Assembly: GCA_007449985.2 (NCBI GenBank)
Contig: VIIQ02000589.1
Location: 1 to 64,000, forward strand
Direction of reading: 5' to 3'
Origin: Desmodesmus armatus
Taxonomy: Eukaryota > Chlorophyta > Chlorophyceae > Sphaeropleales > Scenedesmaceae
Length of the DNA stretch: 64,000 nt
The translations under genes and the position numbers were made by a program. This document shows positions 61,701 through 64,000 of this stretch, piece by piece; the first letter of the stretch is position 1, and each line of letters starts with the position of its first letter. Under the pieces are notes generated by a model. That model did not search any database. It had not been told where the DNA came from and was given only the letters and a program-made list of their open reading frames with translations.

Positions 61701-64000
61701 TTGCAGAGAATGGAGGCAACTGCGACATCAAGGTAGGTAGACTCTGTACCCGCTTCCTGGCACCTTGTGTAGTTGTTTGATTGCCGCTGCTTGCACTGCC
61801 TGGTAGCCTGCTGGGAAGGTGGGCTAACTGGTCAGCCATGCGAGCACAGTATAGCCACTCAGTCTGGTTAGTCGGCATTTTGAGTCATTCTTGGTAAATG
61901 CTGTAGAGTAGCATAAGGAGACAACAGCAGGCGCAATTAGCCAGCGAGCTTGCAGGACCGTGCACTTTGATTATGCAGCTGTCTCCTGGAGCTGTAAAAG
62001 CCAGCACACAGCACATTGGCTTTTGCTGCAAGCTAATGCTGAAAAAACCACCTGTCCTCTGCTGCCGTTCCTGCACCCAGAACTTGTCAAGGGGCAGCAG
62101 GTGAGACACACAGTGCAACCACTTGCCTGCCTGCTCAGCAGTGCTGTACTGCTTGTACCGAGCCTTCAATCACCTGGTTGCTTGGAATCTGCACATGGCA
62201 ATTCATTCTTCAAGCTCGTCTCCGCACACATTGCCTGAAAGTGCCACCCAGCATTCAGCGGCCAATGCCGACAGTGCTGCTGCTGACGGCGTGCTGACTT
62301 TGCTGCTGTGTCTCTGCTTGTCTTGTCCATCCGTCCGTCACAGGGTGTACCTGCCCGTGTTTGTTGAGGGTGCCAACCTCAGCATGGGTGACATGCACTT
62401 TTCACAGGGTGATGGGGAGGTGAGCAGGGCTTGCAGCCTGGGGAATGATAAGCCGGGTGTTTCACAGGGACTCTTGTAGGGGTGGGTGTTGTGATCACAC
62501 CTGTGTTTCTGAGCCCAGGAAACATGTCGCAGTTGTGTTTGGTGTCGTAGCTGTTGTAGCACCAGCACTGTTATCATTTTTCAAGGGGCTCCTGTGTGCA
62601 GCACAGAAATTCTGAGGTGCATGGCGACTGTGCATGGATGCAGCTGAGCCATGTATGAGCCAACTTTGATTGCTTCTGTTGCCACAGGTCAGCTTCTGCG
62701 GTGCTATCGAGATGTCTGGTTTCCTGGAGATCAAGTGAGTGCCTGGCAGCCTGCCTGAGGCTCCCTACTACAATGTTGCGCTTGCAAGTGCGAGCCTCGC
62801 CAATTGTGTGATGTGCCAGGACATGTCGTGCAGGTTGCAAGGGCCCTGCGGTGTTAGCAACCTTTCAATACAGCCCACAACGATCAGCTGTTTCTGTCAC
62901 ATGAGCGGCTGGAGGCACATGGTGTCGCTGGAATGGATTGGGGCCCAGGTACCGCTCTTATCGCGCCCTGACCTGACCTTGTTGTGCCCAGGTGTGAGAT
63001 CATTCGTGGCGGCATGGAGACGTACCTCACACCCATGGGCCCCACAAAGCTCCACGTGCATCCCATCTTTGAGATTGGCCCGCTGCAGCCCCAGTACAGC
63101 GGTGAGAAGTGCATTGAGTTTGCTCACCTACTGCAGTGAACAGCAAGCAACTGGAGGATTTCACTTGCAATTTGTGATGCATACAACCCAACTACAGTCA
63201 CTGTGGTGGCGTAATCGTTTGTCGGGCGCCACTGGTATCTGTTGCAGACGCAGCGATGGCAGTCACAGACATCTGATCCGACGCAACATGGTTGGAACCC
63301 ATCAAACATGTGGGCAAGAACACCCCGTGCTGTGGTTGCATTTCAGCTGTGCAGTGTGCTTGCATACGTGGCATCAATAAACCAACCTCAATGTGACGGA
63401 ACCAAGGCATGTTGCCCGCCTGAGCAGTCCAAGTTATTTTGAAACTACTTGCAACATGTGTGCTGTCCTCATTGCACTGCTGTCTGCGTTGTTGCTTCCT
63501 GTGCTTCTGTTGCACGCTTGTACGTGCAGAGTGGTTGGTTTTTGAAGGCATCTCAGTAGATGAGAGTGGTCGCCAGCACTACCTGGATGCGACAGTGGCC
63601 TACAAGAGGGCAGTCCTCAACTGCATCCACTACCTCGCCAAGTTTGGTTACACAAAAGAGCAGGTTTGTACCATCTACTGTTCTGCACTGCTAAACTCAG
63701 CCTACACTACTGCCAGATGGCAGGCTAGCTCTTTAGCACACGGCATGGCTGCTTTTTCTGCTAGAACTGAGAGAGCTGCTGCATGCCTTACTGTAGAGGC
63801 ACCTGTAGGGGCATGTTGAAATAGCGCCCTATGTGAAACCCTTGTGTTATTGCTGCCACGTGCTGCACGTCCTACCTGCAGGTGTACCTGCTGCTGTCCT
63901 GCTGCCCCTGTGAGGGCAGGCTGTCAGGCATAGTGGACGTCCCCAACGCCGTCTGCACCCTCGCCATCCCCACAGCCATGTTTGACCAAGATGTGCGGCC
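58796..64000 (+). CDS. Formamidase (FmdA/AmdA family), 3' end outside window
   Basis: Fifteen exons were traced in phase: 58796-58900, 59078-59132, 59363-59421, 59638-59698, 60132-60259, 60479-60557, 60816-60938, 61270-61374, 61707-61732, 62081-62100, 62344-62419, 62698-62734, 62992-63101, 63530-63663, 63882-64000. The joined protein reads as an acetamidase/formamidase: LHNRWHPDIPAVAEV, YLSGPIRVVDADG, DEWGFTGTFDRDNGGGFL, YATSRHIPGVRFAGLIHPG, GGNCDIKNLSRGS, VEGANLSMGDMHFSQGDGE, SCCPCEGRLSGIVDVPNA. It hydrolyses formamide (or short amides) to formate and ammonia, so it may serve nitrogen scavenging. It is cytosolic in fungi; no targeting peptide is seen. The window ends inside the coding sequence, after about 410 residues, close to the expected C-terminus. 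Two exons are only 26 and 20 nt. Confidence 0.93.
61707..61732 (+). other. 26-nt microexon of formamidase
   Basis: Between ttgcag and gtaggt. With the flanking bases it encodes ENGGNCDIK, part of the conserved GGNCDIKNL block. Phase fits both sides. Confidence 0.85.
62081..62100 (+). other. 20-nt microexon of formamidase
   Basis: Between acccag and gtgaga, the bases aacttgtcaaggggcagcag encode NLSRGS plus two bases of Arg. This completes the family block CDIKNLSRGS-(K/R)VY that neighbouring exons leave open. Confidence 0.85.

Noticed and set aside
1..64000. CRISPR arrays, rRNA genes, bacterial operons
   Set aside because: None seen; introns, gene structure and gene content are eukaryotic.

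Overview
The window is nuclear DNA of a green alga, most likely a chlorophyte of the Chlorophyceae. The evidence is GC-rich sequence, many GT-AG introns per gene, Ala/Gln/Ser-rich proteins built on CAG tracts, TGTAA poly(A)-like signals after stop codons, a nuclear gene for a plastid-type sigma factor, and a leucine-rich-repeat class III cyclase. The species cannot be fixed from the sequence.

Positions 2-13943 are one large retrotransposon. Its order is gag-like ORFs, retropepsin, a basic ORF with two hydrophobic segments, then a 1.9-kresidue pol. Pol runs Ty3/Gypsy-type reverse transcriptase, RNase H, a complete DNMT3/DRM-like cytosine-5 DNA methyltransferase, zinc-binding region plus DDE integrase, PHD finger, and a Tudor-like stretch. 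An RS-rich ORF follows. A 590-bp repeat is seen by eye to be identical at both ends. A 49-bp repeat flanks the 3' copy on both sides, giving the order A1 - ORFs - B1 - A2 - B2. The element carries both a chromatin writer and a putative chromatin reader and is the most unusual object here.

The rest (about 14.4-64 kb) is ordinary gene-dense algal chromosome: a Ppx/GppA-type phosphatase (+), the proteasome subunit Dss1/Sem1 (+), a plastid sigma factor (-), a DHHC-type palmitoyltransferase (+), a 14-kb LRR receptor-like cyclase with two catalytic domains (-), the PP2A scaffold subunit A (-), a J-domain protein (+), a ~1880-residue Gln-rich coiled-coil protein (+), and a formamidase cut by the window end (+). 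For Dss1, sigma factor, palmitoyltransferase, J protein, coiled-coil protein and formamidase I traced exon junctions by eye, and the phases agree throughout. These genes look functionally unrelated, although several concern proteostasis or signalling.

Points worth follow-up: the methyltransferase/PHD retroelement and its split-repeat ends; an 18-nt microexon holding the palmitoyltransferase catalytic motif; complementary loss of active-site residues in the two cyclase domains; a duplicated last coding segment of the cyclase; and a sigma factor with an eroded promoter-melting region. All calls rest on reading the sequence without database searches.
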